From Opitutus sp. (lineage in GTDB: Bacteria; Verrucomicrobiota; Verrucomicrobiia; Opitutales; Opitutaceae): a stretch of 45,365 nucleotides of DNA. The stretch spans positions 1 through 45,365 of the forward strand of contig PNJQ01000024.1 of the NCBI GenBank assembly GCA_013821985.1, in the 5' to 3' direction. The position numbers and the translations under genes were made by a program. Positions 1 to 8,711 of this stretch are shown here, piece after piece. Each line of letters starts with the position of its first letter. Position 1 is the first letter of the stretch. The notes under the pieces were generated by a model that saw nothing but the letters and a program-made list of their open reading frames with translations, searched no databases and had not been told where the DNA came from.

Positions 1-227
1 CGGCGCACCCCCGCGAAGTGTTCGCGCAACCCCGGCAGGTTACTCTCGGCGAACTGGTCGCCGTTCATCATGCTGCCTCCGCTGACGAGCACCGTCGCCT
101 GACTGTCCGTCACCGCCAGACACAGCGTCAGGCCCAGCCAGAGAATCGAGAATCGCCGCACCGCGCCACGAGAAGAACCGCTTCTCGCGGCGTGCCAAAC
201 CGGAGGCAAATTTTCAGCAACATTCAT
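1..227 (-). CDS. Peptidase S51 (peptidase E-like) protein, N-terminal part only
   Basis: This open frame starts at an ATG on the minus strand and runs off the left edge of the window, leaving 75 codons. Residues 1-45 look like an export signal: a basic stretch (ARSGSSRGAVRRF) followed by the hydrophobic run ILWLGLTLCLAV and an A-rich end. The mature part begins VLVSGGSMMNGDQFAESNLP, which resembles the first strand and loop of peptidase E-type S51 enzymes (LLLSNSTLPG...). Family knowledge: these are Ser-dependent, glutamine-amidotransferase-fold peptidases that cleave Asp-X dipeptides. The catalytic Ser lies outside the window, so function cannot be confirmed. It is the last visible gene of the minus-strand operon, 29 nt downstream of the symporter gene. 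Confidence 0.55.
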   Translation of the reverse strand, partial: MNVAENLPPVWHAARSGSSRGAVRRFSILWLGLTLCLAVTDSQATVLVSGGSMMNGDQFAESNLPGLREHFAGVR

Positions 228-256
228 TCGCTGCGCTCTGATCGGGCCTCTCCCGT

Positions 257-2371
257 TCAACTGCCAATCACGAGCACGGCTTTGAAGAAAACCAGGATGA
301 AGCCCACCAAGGCGCAACAGCCAAGGAATCCAATCGTGTCCTGCCGGTTCCACTTCGTGAACTCCCAATTCGTGCGCGGAAAAATCTTGTGGTGGTCATA
401 GCGCGTCGGGTTGGCGTAGCTGACCGCTACTTCCTCAGCGTCGAGTTCAAGCGTGGACGCCACCGGAGTCTTCATGCGTGCATAGAACCGGGCGACGCGC
501 ACCGGATCCGTGGGCTGGGTCAGCCAGCTCACCACCAGCAGAATCAGAATCGGCAGGAGCGCGTCCACGAGGTAGCGCGTCGTCATCAACTGCGCGGAAT
601 TGAAACCCGCCACATCGACGCCGAACAGCGAGATCAACCAGACTTCGGCGCGAAACAAACCGCGGCCGGTTTTCGGTGAGCTCAGATCTTTCGGATCCAC
701 GCGCACGACACCTTCCTCGAAATAAATGGATACGGGCTCGGTGCGCTGCGTCCGGAGAAATGTTTCGCCCACTGCCTTCGCCCGGCCCGCCTCGACGTCA
801 ACTTGCGTCGCCACCGCCTCGACCGTGACGACTCGTTCGCGTGTCATGGCCGTGAGCGACTCGGAGCGCGCCAGCGCGGGAATCTGCGGCACGGTCCACG
901 GCAGCACGCAGATCAGGAACAGCATGGCGAAAACCTGCACGCGCACCGCCGTCTCCGTCAGTCGCCGCCAAACGAACAGCATGGTGATCGGCACACCCCA
1001 GATGACGAGAAAGACGATCGCGAACTTCAACAGCGCGATGACACTGTTGAGGTAGAGACCGATGCCGATGCCGAGCGCGAGAGCGACTGGCACGGTCAAC
1101 CGCGCGACCCGCATGTAGTGTTTGTCGGATTTCCCGGGGAACAGCGGCTCGTAGATATTCTTCACCACTAGGCCGGCCATGACGACCGATTGCGCGCCCA
1201 AGAGCGCCAGCTTTCCGCCGAGAATGCCAATGATCATCACCCCCACCAAGCCAACCGGCAACAGCGCCTTCGTCAGCATGCCCCACACTTGATCGGGGTC
1301 AGAGAGGCCCGGTCCAAAAAGTGCCAGCCCGATCAGGCCGCAATAAGCCCACGCAATTGTCACGAAGCGTTTGCTAAAGCCACCTGACACGGCGCCGATG
1401 CGCGCGGCGAATTCGTCCTTGGCCGAACCCGCGATGGTCATGTTGGCCTGGGAACTCGAGATGCCGAGAAACTGGACGAGCAAAAGAGCGCCGATGGAAT
1501 ACCACGTGTATTCACTCAAGGCGCCTCCGCCGAAAAGGTTGAACATCACCTCCGGCACCTTTTCGTGCAGCGCCGCGGCGCCGCCCAGCTTCATCAGTCC
1601 AAACGGTATCAAGATCACGGAGATGACGATCACGAGAATTGCCTGCACCGCATCGACCATCGCCGAGGCCTTCAATCCCCCCAGCATGATGAAGACCGCC
1701 ACCAGCAAGGAAGAAACCAAGTAGAAGAGCACTGGCTTCAGGTAGGTCACATACGGCTGCAATTCGCCGCGATCGTAGTAATTTTTCAGCACATCGTAGC
1801 GCTCCGCCGTCTCCGACGAAAGTTCCCCGGCCGCGCGCATCGAACGCAGTTGCACGAATTGATGGTAGTCCTCGACGCTCTGCTTTTCCTGCACGGTGTA
1901 GGCCGCCGGCTCCTTGGCCATGAGCGGCTGCAGGGTCTTGAGCGCGACGACGTTGCCGCCCGCGATGCTCACGATGATGATGATGATCGTGGTGGCGGCG
2001 TAGAGCGAACTCAGGAAGCGCTTACCGAAACGGTCCTCGAAGAGATCGGCCGTTGTCGTCAGGCGCACCCGACGGAACCACACATTGAGAAACCAATAGT
2101 AGGGCGTCAGGAACAGGGTGATGAGGGCGAGCCATGCGCCGCCGGCGCCCTGCCGGTAAACCGAACTGGAGGTGGTCGTCGCCTGCCCCGGGTCTGCCAT
2201 GCTGCCAAAGCTGAGGAAAAACTGGAACCAGCGCCCCAGCGATCGACCGCCGAGGAAAAAGTCCCCTTGGCCTTGGACGCCATGTGAAAGTCGATGACCG
2301 ATGCCGAGAACGATGAGGATGTAAGCGACGATGATTAGACCGTCGATCCAATGGAGGCCAAGGAAATGCAT
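257..2371 (-). CDS. Na+/solute symporter (SSS family) with two large loop insertions
   Basis: This 704-residue polytopic inner-membrane protein belongs to the sodium:solute symporter (SSS) family, which couples Na+ entry to uptake of sugars, acids or amino acids. The N-terminus has the family pattern: TM1 (DGLIIVAYILIVLGIG), then DFFLGGRSLGRW and a broken second helix with SFGSMADPGQAT. About 13-14 membrane segments can be seen. It is longer than the usual 500-600 residues because of two hydrophilic insertions: about residues 150-210 (charged, helical-looking) and about 497-600 (beta-rich looking, with VVTVEAVATQVDVEAG and ISYFEEGV-like segments), each lying between membrane helices. It begins 18 nt after the M28 peptidase gene, so it is in the same operon and probably imports a product of the secreted enzymes. 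Substrate unknown. Confidence 0.9.
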   Translation of the reverse strand: MHFLGLHWIDGLIIVAYILIVLGIGHRLSHGVQGQGDFFLGGRSLGRWFQFFLSFGSMADPGQATTTSSSVYRQGAGGAWLALITLFLTPYYWFLNVWFRRVRLTTTADLFEDRFGKRFLSSLYAATTIIIIIVSIAGGNVVALKTLQPLMAKEPAAYTVQEKQSVEDYHQFVQLRSMRAAGELSSETAERYDVLKNYYDRGELQPYVTYLKPVLFYLVSSLLVAVFIMLGGLKASAMVDAVQAILVIVISVILIPFGLMKLGGAAALHEKVPEVMFNLFGGGALSEYTWYSIGALLLVQFLGISSSQANMTIAGSAKDEFAARIGAVSGGFSKRFVTIAWAYCGLIGLALFGPGLSDPDQVWGMLTKALLPVGLVGVMIIGILGGKLALLGAQSVVMAGLVVKNIYEPLFPGKSDKHYMRVARLTVPVALALGIGIGLYLNSVIALLKFAIVFLVIWGVPITMLFVWRRLTETAVRVQVFAMLFLICVLPWTVPQIPALARSESLTAMTRERVVTVEAVATQVDVEAGRAKAVGETFLRTQRTEPVSIYFEEGVVRVDPKDLSSPKTGRGLFRAEVWLISLFGVDVAGFNSAQLMTTRYLVDALLPILILLVVSWLTQPTDPVRVARFYARMKTPVASTLELDAEEVAVSYANPTRYDHHKIFPRTNWEFTKWNRQDTIGFLGCCALVGFILVFFKAVLVIGS

Positions 2372-2389
2372 GGGGCGGTGGGGTGAAGT

Positions 2390-3769
2390 TCAGGGGGTGG
2401 AGTTGTCGAAATGCCAGAGGCCCATCCCGCGCAGGCGCGGTTCAAGGCCGAAGGAGGTAAAAAGCCGGGCCGTGTCATCGGCGGCGCGACGCCCGGCCGG
2501 CAGATCCGGGTCGGTCGCGAGCGCGAGCACGACCTCGGCGATGATGGCGGTTGATTCCACGACGATGGACGCCGGCAGCTTGTCGATCGTATCGGCCAAG
2601 TCGTGGTAATACCGCACCGATTCCCGCGGGATGGGAGCATTGAAGGTCACCGCGCGCACGCCCGCGAGCTGGTAAGGCGTGTGGTCGCTCGCGAGCCAAT
2701 TGATGTTCTGCACCCCGAGGGGAAGGCGCTTGCCTCGCGCCAAGTGCCAGCGCTCGAGGACGGGAACGAGATCGGAATCGCCGAGCGCATTCACCGCGAT
2801 TGGCACTCCCACCATGTCGAGATTGACCATGACCGAGACCGGCGCCTCGCCGAGCTGCGCCGCGGCATGGCGAGATCCCCAAAGTCCCTGCTCCTCGCCA
2901 TTGAACCAGATCAGTTCCACCGTCCGAGCGAGTGATCGATCGCGGAGCCCATGCGCCAGCGCGTAAAGCTGTGCGACGCCCAACCCATTATCGAGCGCGC
3001 CCTGTCCGAGGTCCCAACTGTCAAAGTGTGCGCCGACGACAATAGTCTCGGGCGACTTTCCCGGAATACGCACAACCAAGTTGGCGGTTTCAACCCCCCG
3101 CACGCGCGATTTTGTTTCGACGCGCAGGCGCACCGGCCGTCCCCGCGCCAGGAGCCGCTGGAGCCAGCGGCCTTCTTCTTGCGTGATCGAATAGATCGGC
3201 AACGGCAGCGTCTCGCCCGTGAAGCTTCCGGTGCGTGCCAGCAACTGGCCTCCCGCTTCACGGTTGATGAGCAGCAGAGCGCGCAAACCGTGCTCGGATG
3301 CCGCCGCCGCGATCTCTCGCATGGCGAACGGCGTCGATGGGCTCACGATCCCCACCTTGCCGCGCAGCGTCGTGGCACGTTGCTCGGGCTTGAAGTCGCC
3401 GAGATCGACCGCGTCTGCCGCAAATGCCGCCTGCGCGTCCGAGTAGCAGAGCGCAGCCACCCGCAGAGAACGCGCGTGCGGCTCGATCATCGCGACGCGG
3501 TCGTCCCCCCGCTCCCAGCCGGGCATTCGAAAGGTGTCGATCCGCGGCTGGTAGCCCAGCGCGCGGAGCTCTGCGGCGAGCCGCTCCATGGCCGCCGCAT
3601 TTTGTTCTGAACCAGTCACGCGACCGCCAAAGTCGTCACAAAGCCGGGTGAGAAAAGAGTGCGCTGCACCGGCGGATGCGACGAAGTCTCTCCCCGGATC
3701 GGCCGCCAAAGCGTTCGTCGCACACACCATCAAAAGAAGTGAAATTCGATTTAGCATTCGTTGATCCAT
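2390..3769 (-). CDS. M28-family Zn aminopeptidase, secreted
   Basis: This is a zinc exopeptidase of the M28 clan (aminopeptidase Y/carboxypeptidase Q-like). Residues 1-23 form a signal peptide (LNRISLLLMVCATNALAA). A PA-like insertion lies at about 90-225. The catalytic domain at about 230-415 shows all expected ligands: H248 and D250 (VVGAHFDSWD), bridging D260 (GALDNG), E292/E293 (WFNGEEQG), D318 (NLDMVG) and H389 (YYHDLADT). It should release N-terminal amino acids in the periplasm or outside the cell. The assigned ATG lies inside the end of the GH127 gene. A second ATG at 3757 gives a tidier signal peptide (MLNRIS...) and overlaps the GH127 stop by 7 nt, so either could be used. Pairing with a GH127 gene hints at peptide-linked glycans. 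Confidence 0.9.
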   Translation of the reverse strand: MDQRMLNRISLLLMVCATNALAADPGRDFVASAGAAHSFLTRLCDDFGGRVTGSEQNAAAMERLAAELRALGYQPRIDTFRMPGWERGDDRVAMIEPHARSLRVAALCYSDAQAAFAADAVDLGDFKPEQRATTLRGKVGIVSPSTPFAMREIAAAASEHGLRALLLINREAGGQLLARTGSFTGETLPLPIYSITQEEGRWLQRLLARGRPVRLRVETKSRVRGVETANLVVRIPGKSPETIVVGAHFDSWDLGQGALDNGLGVAQLYALAHGLRDRSLARTVELIWFNGEEQGLWGSRHAAAQLGEAPVSVMVNLDMVGVPIAVNALGDSDLVPVLERWHLARGKRLPLGVQNINWLASDHTPYQLAGVRAVTFNAPIPRESVRYYHDLADTIDKLPASIVVESTAIIAEVVLALATDPDLPAGRRAADDTARLFTSFGLEPRLRGMGLWHFDNSTP

Positions 3770-5682
3770 ACGAGCATCTCCCCCTCGCCTCGATTGGCCC
3801 AGAGCGCGTAGGGAATCGCGCGCAGCTGTGTCGCCTCGCTCGTGGGCGACGTCGTCGAATAGAGTTCCTCACCCGGCACTGCTACGCGTTGCACCGCTGC
3901 TTCGATCACCCCCACGCCGCCGAGCAGGTTAGGTTTGAAGCGCGGGTGGAGCACCGCATCGCTCGGAATCGCGAGGCGATTCAAACCGGGACCATTGTCG
4001 ATTTCTTCCAGGCAATAGACGATCGGCCCGCGCTGCAACGCGACCTTGCCGCGATTGTGATGCACGCGTGGATTGGCGCGGAGGCGGAACACGGGCAGGG
4101 CAAAATCGAGCACGACCGTGTCACCTGATTGCCACTCGCGGAGCAGCATCAGATAGCCCGCTTTGTTCGTGCACGGAACCACTTCGCCATTCAACCGCAC
4201 GCTCGCCTCACGGCACCAGCCGGGCTGGCGCAGCCGTAAAGCGAAATTGAGCGGGGAACCGGGCGTGACCCGCACCACCACCTTTCCATCCCACGGGTAA
4301 TCCGTCTTCACTTCGAGATGCACACGCGTCCGGCCGACACTGAAGCGAATCTCACTCGCGGTGAACAGATGCAACGCGATGCCATCGTCGAAGACGGAAT
4401 GCGTGTAGCGGGCCAGCGAGGTGAGGGTGCGGGCAATATTCGGCGGACAGCACGCACAGCCGAACCATGGCACGCGCTGCGTCTTCACGTGACGATGGTC
4501 GTAGCGGCGTCGGACTTCGGCCGGGCGAACTTCCAGCGGATTGACGTAAAAGAACGTTTTCCCGTCCAGCGCCATGCCGGCCAGCACGTTGTTGTAGAGC
4601 GTCCGCTCCAGCACGTCGGCATAACGGCCGTCCAACTCGAGATCGAGCATGCGGCGGGCGAAAAAAATCAGCGCGAGTCCGGCACAACTCTCCGCATACG
4701 CCCGATCGTTGGGCAGATCGTAAGGCTCGGCGAACTTTTCGCCCATCCACTCGGCGCCAATCCCGCCCGTGACATAGAGGTGCGCCTTCTCGATTCGATC
4801 CCAGAGGTGTCGGCAGGAATCCGCCAGTTCCGCATCTGCGTTTTCGCGCGCCAGGTCGGCCATCGCGGTGTAGAGATATAAAGCGCGCACGGCGTGTCCG
4901 ACAGGCTCGCGCTGCTGCCGCACTGGAGCGTGGGCCTGCAGATACGCCCAGCGATCATGATGGAAAGACTCCGGCAGTCGGTTGATTTTCAGCCGCGCGA
5001 TTTCCGCCTCGAAGTAATTCGGTTCAGCACCGCGCTGGTTGATAAACCAGGCGGCCTGGCGCGAGTAGCGCGACTCACCTGTCACCCGCGCCAATTTGAG
5101 CAGCGCCAGTTCGATTTCCTCGTGTCCGCAGTAGCCGGCGATCTGGCCGGGCGCGGACCCAAACGTTCGCTCAATCAGGTCGGCGAGTTTGCAGACGACT
5201 TCGAGCAACGTCCGCTTGCCGGTGGCTTCGAAGTGCGCAACTCCGGCCTCGATAAAATGCCCCGCAATGTAGAGTTCGTGGTATTCGTGGAGATTGGCCC
5301 AGCGCTTTTCGGGTTCGACGAGTTGAATGTAAGTGTCGAGGTAACCATCGGGCAGCTGGGCCTTCGCAATCGTGTCGATCAGCCGATCGAGTTCAGCGTC
5401 AAGCGCGACGTCCGGATGAGTGGCGAGGCGATGCGACGCCGCCTCGATCCATTTGGCGAGATCCGAGTCTTGGAACCAGAGGCCGTAGAACTCGCCGGCT
5501 TTTTCGCCCGCCGCGACTTGGAAATTGTGGATGGTGCCGCTGCGCTCCGCTCCGGGCAGCCGATCGTTCAGCGCTGACCACTGATGGGGAATGACGACCT
5601 CGCGCACAAGCCGCGCGCGGTCCGCGAGGAATCCGCGTCCGAACGTGACTTGATTGAGCGGGCTGCAGGTCGGAGTCGCCAT
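3751..5682 (-). CDS. GH127 (DUF1680) beta-L-arabinofuranosidase-like glycosidase
   Basis: This 643-residue protein matches the usual length of GH127 enzymes such as Bifidobacterium HypBA1 (658). An (alpha/alpha) barrel fills residues 1 to about 430, followed by beta-sandwich domains. The unusual Cys/Glu zinc centre of the family is intact: E331 and C333 (AESCAG) plus C411 and C412 in GCACCPPN. These align with HypBA1 E338, C340, C417 (nucleophile) and C418. E315 aligns with HypBA1 E322. Family knowledge: retaining beta-L-arabinofuranosidases that use a Zn-bound cysteine, acting for example on beta-arabinooligosaccharides of hydroxyproline-rich proteins. No signal peptide is visible, so it is probably cytoplasmic or periplasmic by an unrecognised route. 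The gene starts 3 nt after the preceding stop, indicating strong operon coupling. Confidence 0.93.
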   Translation of the reverse strand: MATPTCSPLNQVTFGRGFLADRARLVREVVIPHQWSALNDRLPGAERSGTIHNFQVAAGEKAGEFYGLWFQDSDLAKWIEAASHRLATHPDVALDAELDRLIDTIAKAQLPDGYLDTYIQLVEPEKRWANLHEYHELYIAGHFIEAGVAHFEATGKRTLLEVVCKLADLIERTFGSAPGQIAGYCGHEEIELALLKLARVTGESRYSRQAAWFINQRGAEPNYFEAEIARLKINRLPESFHHDRWAYLQAHAPVRQQREPVGHAVRALYLYTAMADLARENADAELADSCRHLWDRIEKAHLYVTGGIGAEWMGEKFAEPYDLPNDRAYAESCAGLALIFFARRMLDLELDGRYADVLERTLYNNVLAGMALDGKTFFYVNPLEVRPAEVRRRYDHRHVKTQRVPWFGCACCPPNIARTLTSLARYTHSVFDDGIALHLFTASEIRFSVGRTRVHLEVKTDYPWDGKVVVRVTPGSPLNFALRLRQPGWCREASVRLNGEVVPCTNKAGYLMLLREWQSGDTVVLDFALPVFRLRANPRVHHNRGKVALQRGPIVYCLEEIDNGPGLNRLAIPSDAVLHPRFKPNLLGGVGVIEAAVQRVAVPGEELYSTTSPTSEATQLRAIPYALWANRGEGEMLVWINEC

Positions 5683-5685
5683 GGT

Positions 5686-7596
5686 TCAGCGGCCCGAGTC
5701 CGTGATCGTGAGCGTGTTGAAATCGAGCACCCGCTCCAGTGCCCCATGGGTGATCCGCAGGCGACGCGAGCCACGTTCGGAGTTGAGGTGATCGCCGGCG
5801 AATGTTTGCCACTTCGAATAGTCGATGGGCCGCCCGTCGATTCGCGGCGCCTCGCCATAGGTGAAGTTCAGCGTGCGCCCGCGCAGCGACTTGAACTCGA
5901 TTGATGGCACCGGCTCGAGGCGGTAGCGCAGCGGCAGCGCTTTCACCGCTTGCTGAAATGCCGCGAAATCCGGGAACTCGCTCGCGCTGGCCGCCTGCAC
6001 GATGGTGCCGTTCTTCAGATGTGGACTGAAGAGCAGCTTGTCACCCTGCGCGCCGAGATTCACGCGTTCCCATTTGTAGCCACTCGTCGAAGGCAGCTGC
6101 TTGTAGCCGAGACGGGGTTGCCACTCGTAGGGGGCGAGCGGGCGGTAAGCGAGGTAGGTGTTCCCTCCCTGCGCAAAGATCCAGCCGGACGCCCCGTCCT
6201 CCGTGAAATTGGTGAGATCCTTGGAGAAGAATCCGTTGATGTGCGGAAAGCGCGTGCCCGGCGGAATGTCGTAAAGCGCGATCACCGTGTCGTGATCCTG
6301 CATCACCTGCTCGAAAGGAGAGCTGCCGAGAATTTTGTCGGGCACGTCGTAGGAGGGCTTCCCCTGACTGGCGAGTGCTTCGATCATGTGATCCGGGAGT
6401 TCCGTGAAATACATCTGCATGACCTTGCCGGACGAATGAGGATGCACGGAGAACATCGTGTTGTGCACCCCGCGAGGATCCCGCACCGCCCATGTCACGT
6501 CCCAGACGTGCGCCTGGATCGGATCGGTGATCAGACCACCTTGCGTCGATCCGACCGCGTAATCGCGGTGCATATAGGTGGTCTTGTAAACCAGCGGCAT
6601 GAGTTCGTCGCTGTAACGCCAGCGGCGCCGCGTGCGCTTCAGGTCGTGTTGCATGTAGTCGCCTTCACGGACGACGGCAATGCGACGGATCACCTCCGGC
6701 ACTTCGTAATGCTCAGCCGCGACGGCAAACCAGATGCCGAAACCGCCGAATCCCGGCGGAGGCGCCGTGTTGCCGAAGCACTGCCAACTGAAATAGGAGG
6801 AGAGGGCCAGCCAACGTTGCACCACGGAAGTGTCGTCGGTGCGGCCGTTCGGTCCTCGCAGCATCCCCTGCAGCGTCTGCGCGGCCAGGTCAGCCAGCAG
6901 CCAGTCGAGTTTCATCTGGCCGCGTTTGCGCATCTCCGGGTCCTGCGCCCACGCCGCGAGATAAAGCATGGGGATCGCATACTCGCCGATGTAGTGCGTC
7001 GGGTTGAATTCCCCCTGCCCGATCGTCGTCGCGAGATCCATCCAGTGAATCAAATACTCTTTCGCCTCGGCGCGGTTCTCCGCTGAGCTTTTGCCGGTGA
7101 ACCACGACTCACCGGGGTCATCCGGGTAAAGTTCACTCATCAGGAACAGCGCGGTGTAATACATCGCCCAATGATTTTCGGTGTCGCCGCGCAATGGCAT
7201 GTAGGTTCGCCATGCGTTGCGGATCGCCTGCTTCGCCTCGGTGCTGAGCTGATCGCGCCCGAGGAACGAAATCGCCGTCCACGGGAACATCCAGAACATG
7301 TCGCCACTTTGCCGGCCCTGCATCAGCTCGATGACGCGTTGGGAAACCGCGGGCGCATCCTCCCGGCGAGATAATTTCGACGCGATGGCCCCGGAGCCGA
7401 ACGACGCCGGGTTGTCGCTCTTGACCGAGTCGAGATACCACTGCTTCACCTCCTCGGCCCGCTCCAGATAACCGCGGCGGAGCGCGGCAGGCGGGGCCTC
7501 GGCAGGCGCATGCGGAATCGGAGCCGTGGTGGCGGGCTGGGCCACGGCGCCAGTCGTGGCCACCGCGAACGCGAGAATCGCAAAAATATTTTTCAT
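5686..7596 (-). CDS. Large secreted protein of unknown family, probably helical-barrel plus beta-sandwich
   Basis: I do not recognise this family. The reading frame is open upstream to 7827. The ATG at 7596 was chosen because it gives a clean signal peptide (MKNIFAILAFAVATTGAVAQ) and starts 13 nt after the preceding stop. The mature protein (636 residues in all) has a Pro/Ala-rich linker at 21-38, then about 300 residues rich in aromatic-containing helices, with motifs such as MFWMFPWTAISFLGRDQ, RGDTENHWAMYYTALFLMSE and EFNPTHYIGEYAIPMLYLAAW. A beta-rich C-terminal half follows. This layout resembles polysaccharide lyases and (alpha/alpha)6 glycosidases, but no family signature could be matched. 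It sits between a GH127 gene and a BNR-propeller gene, so a role in extracellular glycan breakdown is a reasonable inference. Confidence 0.75.
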   Translation of the reverse strand: MKNIFAILAFAVATTGAVAQPATTAPIPHAPAEAPPAALRRGYLERAEEVKQWYLDSVKSDNPASFGSGAIASKLSRREDAPAVSQRVIELMQGRQSGDMFWMFPWTAISFLGRDQLSTEAKQAIRNAWRTYMPLRGDTENHWAMYYTALFLMSELYPDDPGESWFTGKSSAENRAEAKEYLIHWMDLATTIGQGEFNPTHYIGEYAIPMLYLAAWAQDPEMRKRGQMKLDWLLADLAAQTLQGMLRGPNGRTDDTSVVQRWLALSSYFSWQCFGNTAPPPGFGGFGIWFAVAAEHYEVPEVIRRIAVVREGDYMQHDLKRTRRRWRYSDELMPLVYKTTYMHRDYAVGSTQGGLITDPIQAHVWDVTWAVRDPRGVHNTMFSVHPHSSGKVMQMYFTELPDHMIEALASQGKPSYDVPDKILGSSPFEQVMQDHDTVIALYDIPPGTRFPHINGFFSKDLTNFTEDGASGWIFAQGGNTYLAYRPLAPYEWQPRLGYKQLPSTSGYKWERVNLGAQGDKLLFSPHLKNGTIVQAASASEFPDFAAFQQAVKALPLRYRLEPVPSIEFKSLRGRTLNFTYGEAPRIDGRPIDYSKWQTFAGDHLNSERGSRRLRITHGALERVLDFNTLTITDSGR

Positions 7597-7609
7597 GGTC
7601 TGGCTCCAG

Positions 7610-8653
7610 TCAGCGTGGACGGGGAACAAAGACGAAACTGCGGACAACCGAGCCCTCCATTCCGAGCTTGGTCCAGTTGCGGCCCAGGTCGACCGAGCTG
7701 AAAATCGCGTTTTCAAAAACGGCGGCGTAGAGCGCGCCGGTATCGGGGTCGAAGGCGGTGCGCCACACCCGATGCGGCAGGGGGAGTCCCGCGTTCCGCT
7801 CCACCCACGTCCGTCCGCCGTCTTCACTCACCCACAGCCCATAGGTCCAACTCGCGATGGCCAGATGACTGGGCTGCGTGGCGTGGAACGCCACGTTGTA
7901 GAGTGCATGCTCGTGCGGAACGTCTGTGAGCCGTTGCCACGTCCGACCGCCATCACGCGACTCCAAGGCTCCGGCACTCTGGGAAACCGCCACCCAATGC
8001 GCAGCGTCGTGCGGCGATTGCTGGATGTCGTTCACGGTGTCGGTGGTTTCCAGCACGCGGCGCCAGTTCTGCGCGCCGTCTTCGGTCAGATAGATTCCGC
8101 TTTCGCAACCAATGAAAATCCGGCCGCTCGTGGTGCGATCGACTTGAAGACACTGCGTGTATTTGCCGCGCTCCGGCAGTCCGCTTTCGGCTCGCTGCCA
8201 CGTCTGGCCTTGGTCCCGCGACAAAACGAAACCGTCCGGCAAGCCGGAGTAAACAAAGTCTGGTTGCAGCGGATCCAAGGCGAGGGACTTTGGCTCGGTT
8301 TCCGCCCAACCCGTCACGATGCGCCACGTCTGTCCGCCGTCCCGCGAGCGCATCACTCCACTGAGCCCGGCCGCGTAGATCTGCTGAGAGTCCCGTGGGT
8401 CCACCGCAACGGTGATGAGCAGCGGCAAATTGATGCCGACATGTCTGAACTCACTTGTGCCCGCGGCGCGGAAGTAGATGCCGTCCAGCGCCGTGAGGCC
8501 CGATCCTCCGCCCATCACCCGGCTGGAGCTGTTGATCGAGGCGGCGAGATAGAGATCATGCCGCGGCGGAGCCGACGCGGCACCAGCGGCGTCCAGCACC
8601 ACCACACAGAGAGCGCACCAGGCGGTGCGTTGCAGGATTGAGCGAAGCTTCAT
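7610..8653 (-). CDS. Secreted Asp-box (BNR-repeat) beta-propeller protein
   Basis: This 347-residue protein has a signal peptide (residues 1-28, ending GAASA). Six Asp-box repeats of the type S-x-D-x-G-x-x-W lie at regular spacing of about 42 residues: near 103 (SRDGGQTW), 145 (SRDQGQTW), 190 (TEDGAQNW), 232 (SRDGGRTW), 276 (SEDGGRTW) and 320 (SVDLGRNW). This predicts a closed six-bladed propeller. Asp-boxes are structural and occur in sialidases, sortilins and xyloglucanases, so they do not define a reaction. No sialidase arginine triad is evident. In this operon it may bind or cleave a glycan. The gene lies between the PLP-enzyme gene (58-nt gap) and the unknown secreted protein (13-nt gap). 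Confidence 0.85.
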   Translation of the reverse strand: MKLRSILQRTAWCALCVVVLDAAGAASAPPRHDLYLAASINSSSRVMGGGSGLTALDGIYFRAAGTSEFRHVGINLPLLITVAVDPRDSQQIYAAGLSGVMRSRDGGQTWRIVTGWAETEPKSLALDPLQPDFVYSGLPDGFVLSRDQGQTWQRAESGLPERGKYTQCLQVDRTTSGRIFIGCESGIYLTEDGAQNWRRVLETTDTVNDIQQSPHDAAHWVAVSQSAGALESRDGGRTWQRLTDVPHEHALYNVAFHATQPSHLAIASWTYGLWVSEDGGRTWVERNAGLPLPHRVWRTAFDPDTGALYAAVFENAIFSSVDLGRNWTKLGMEGSVVRSFVFVPRPR

Positions 8654-8711
8654 GGAGAAATTCAGATTCGGCCTTGCAGTCCGCGCGTAAGCAAAACTGG
8701 ACCGGAAGTGG

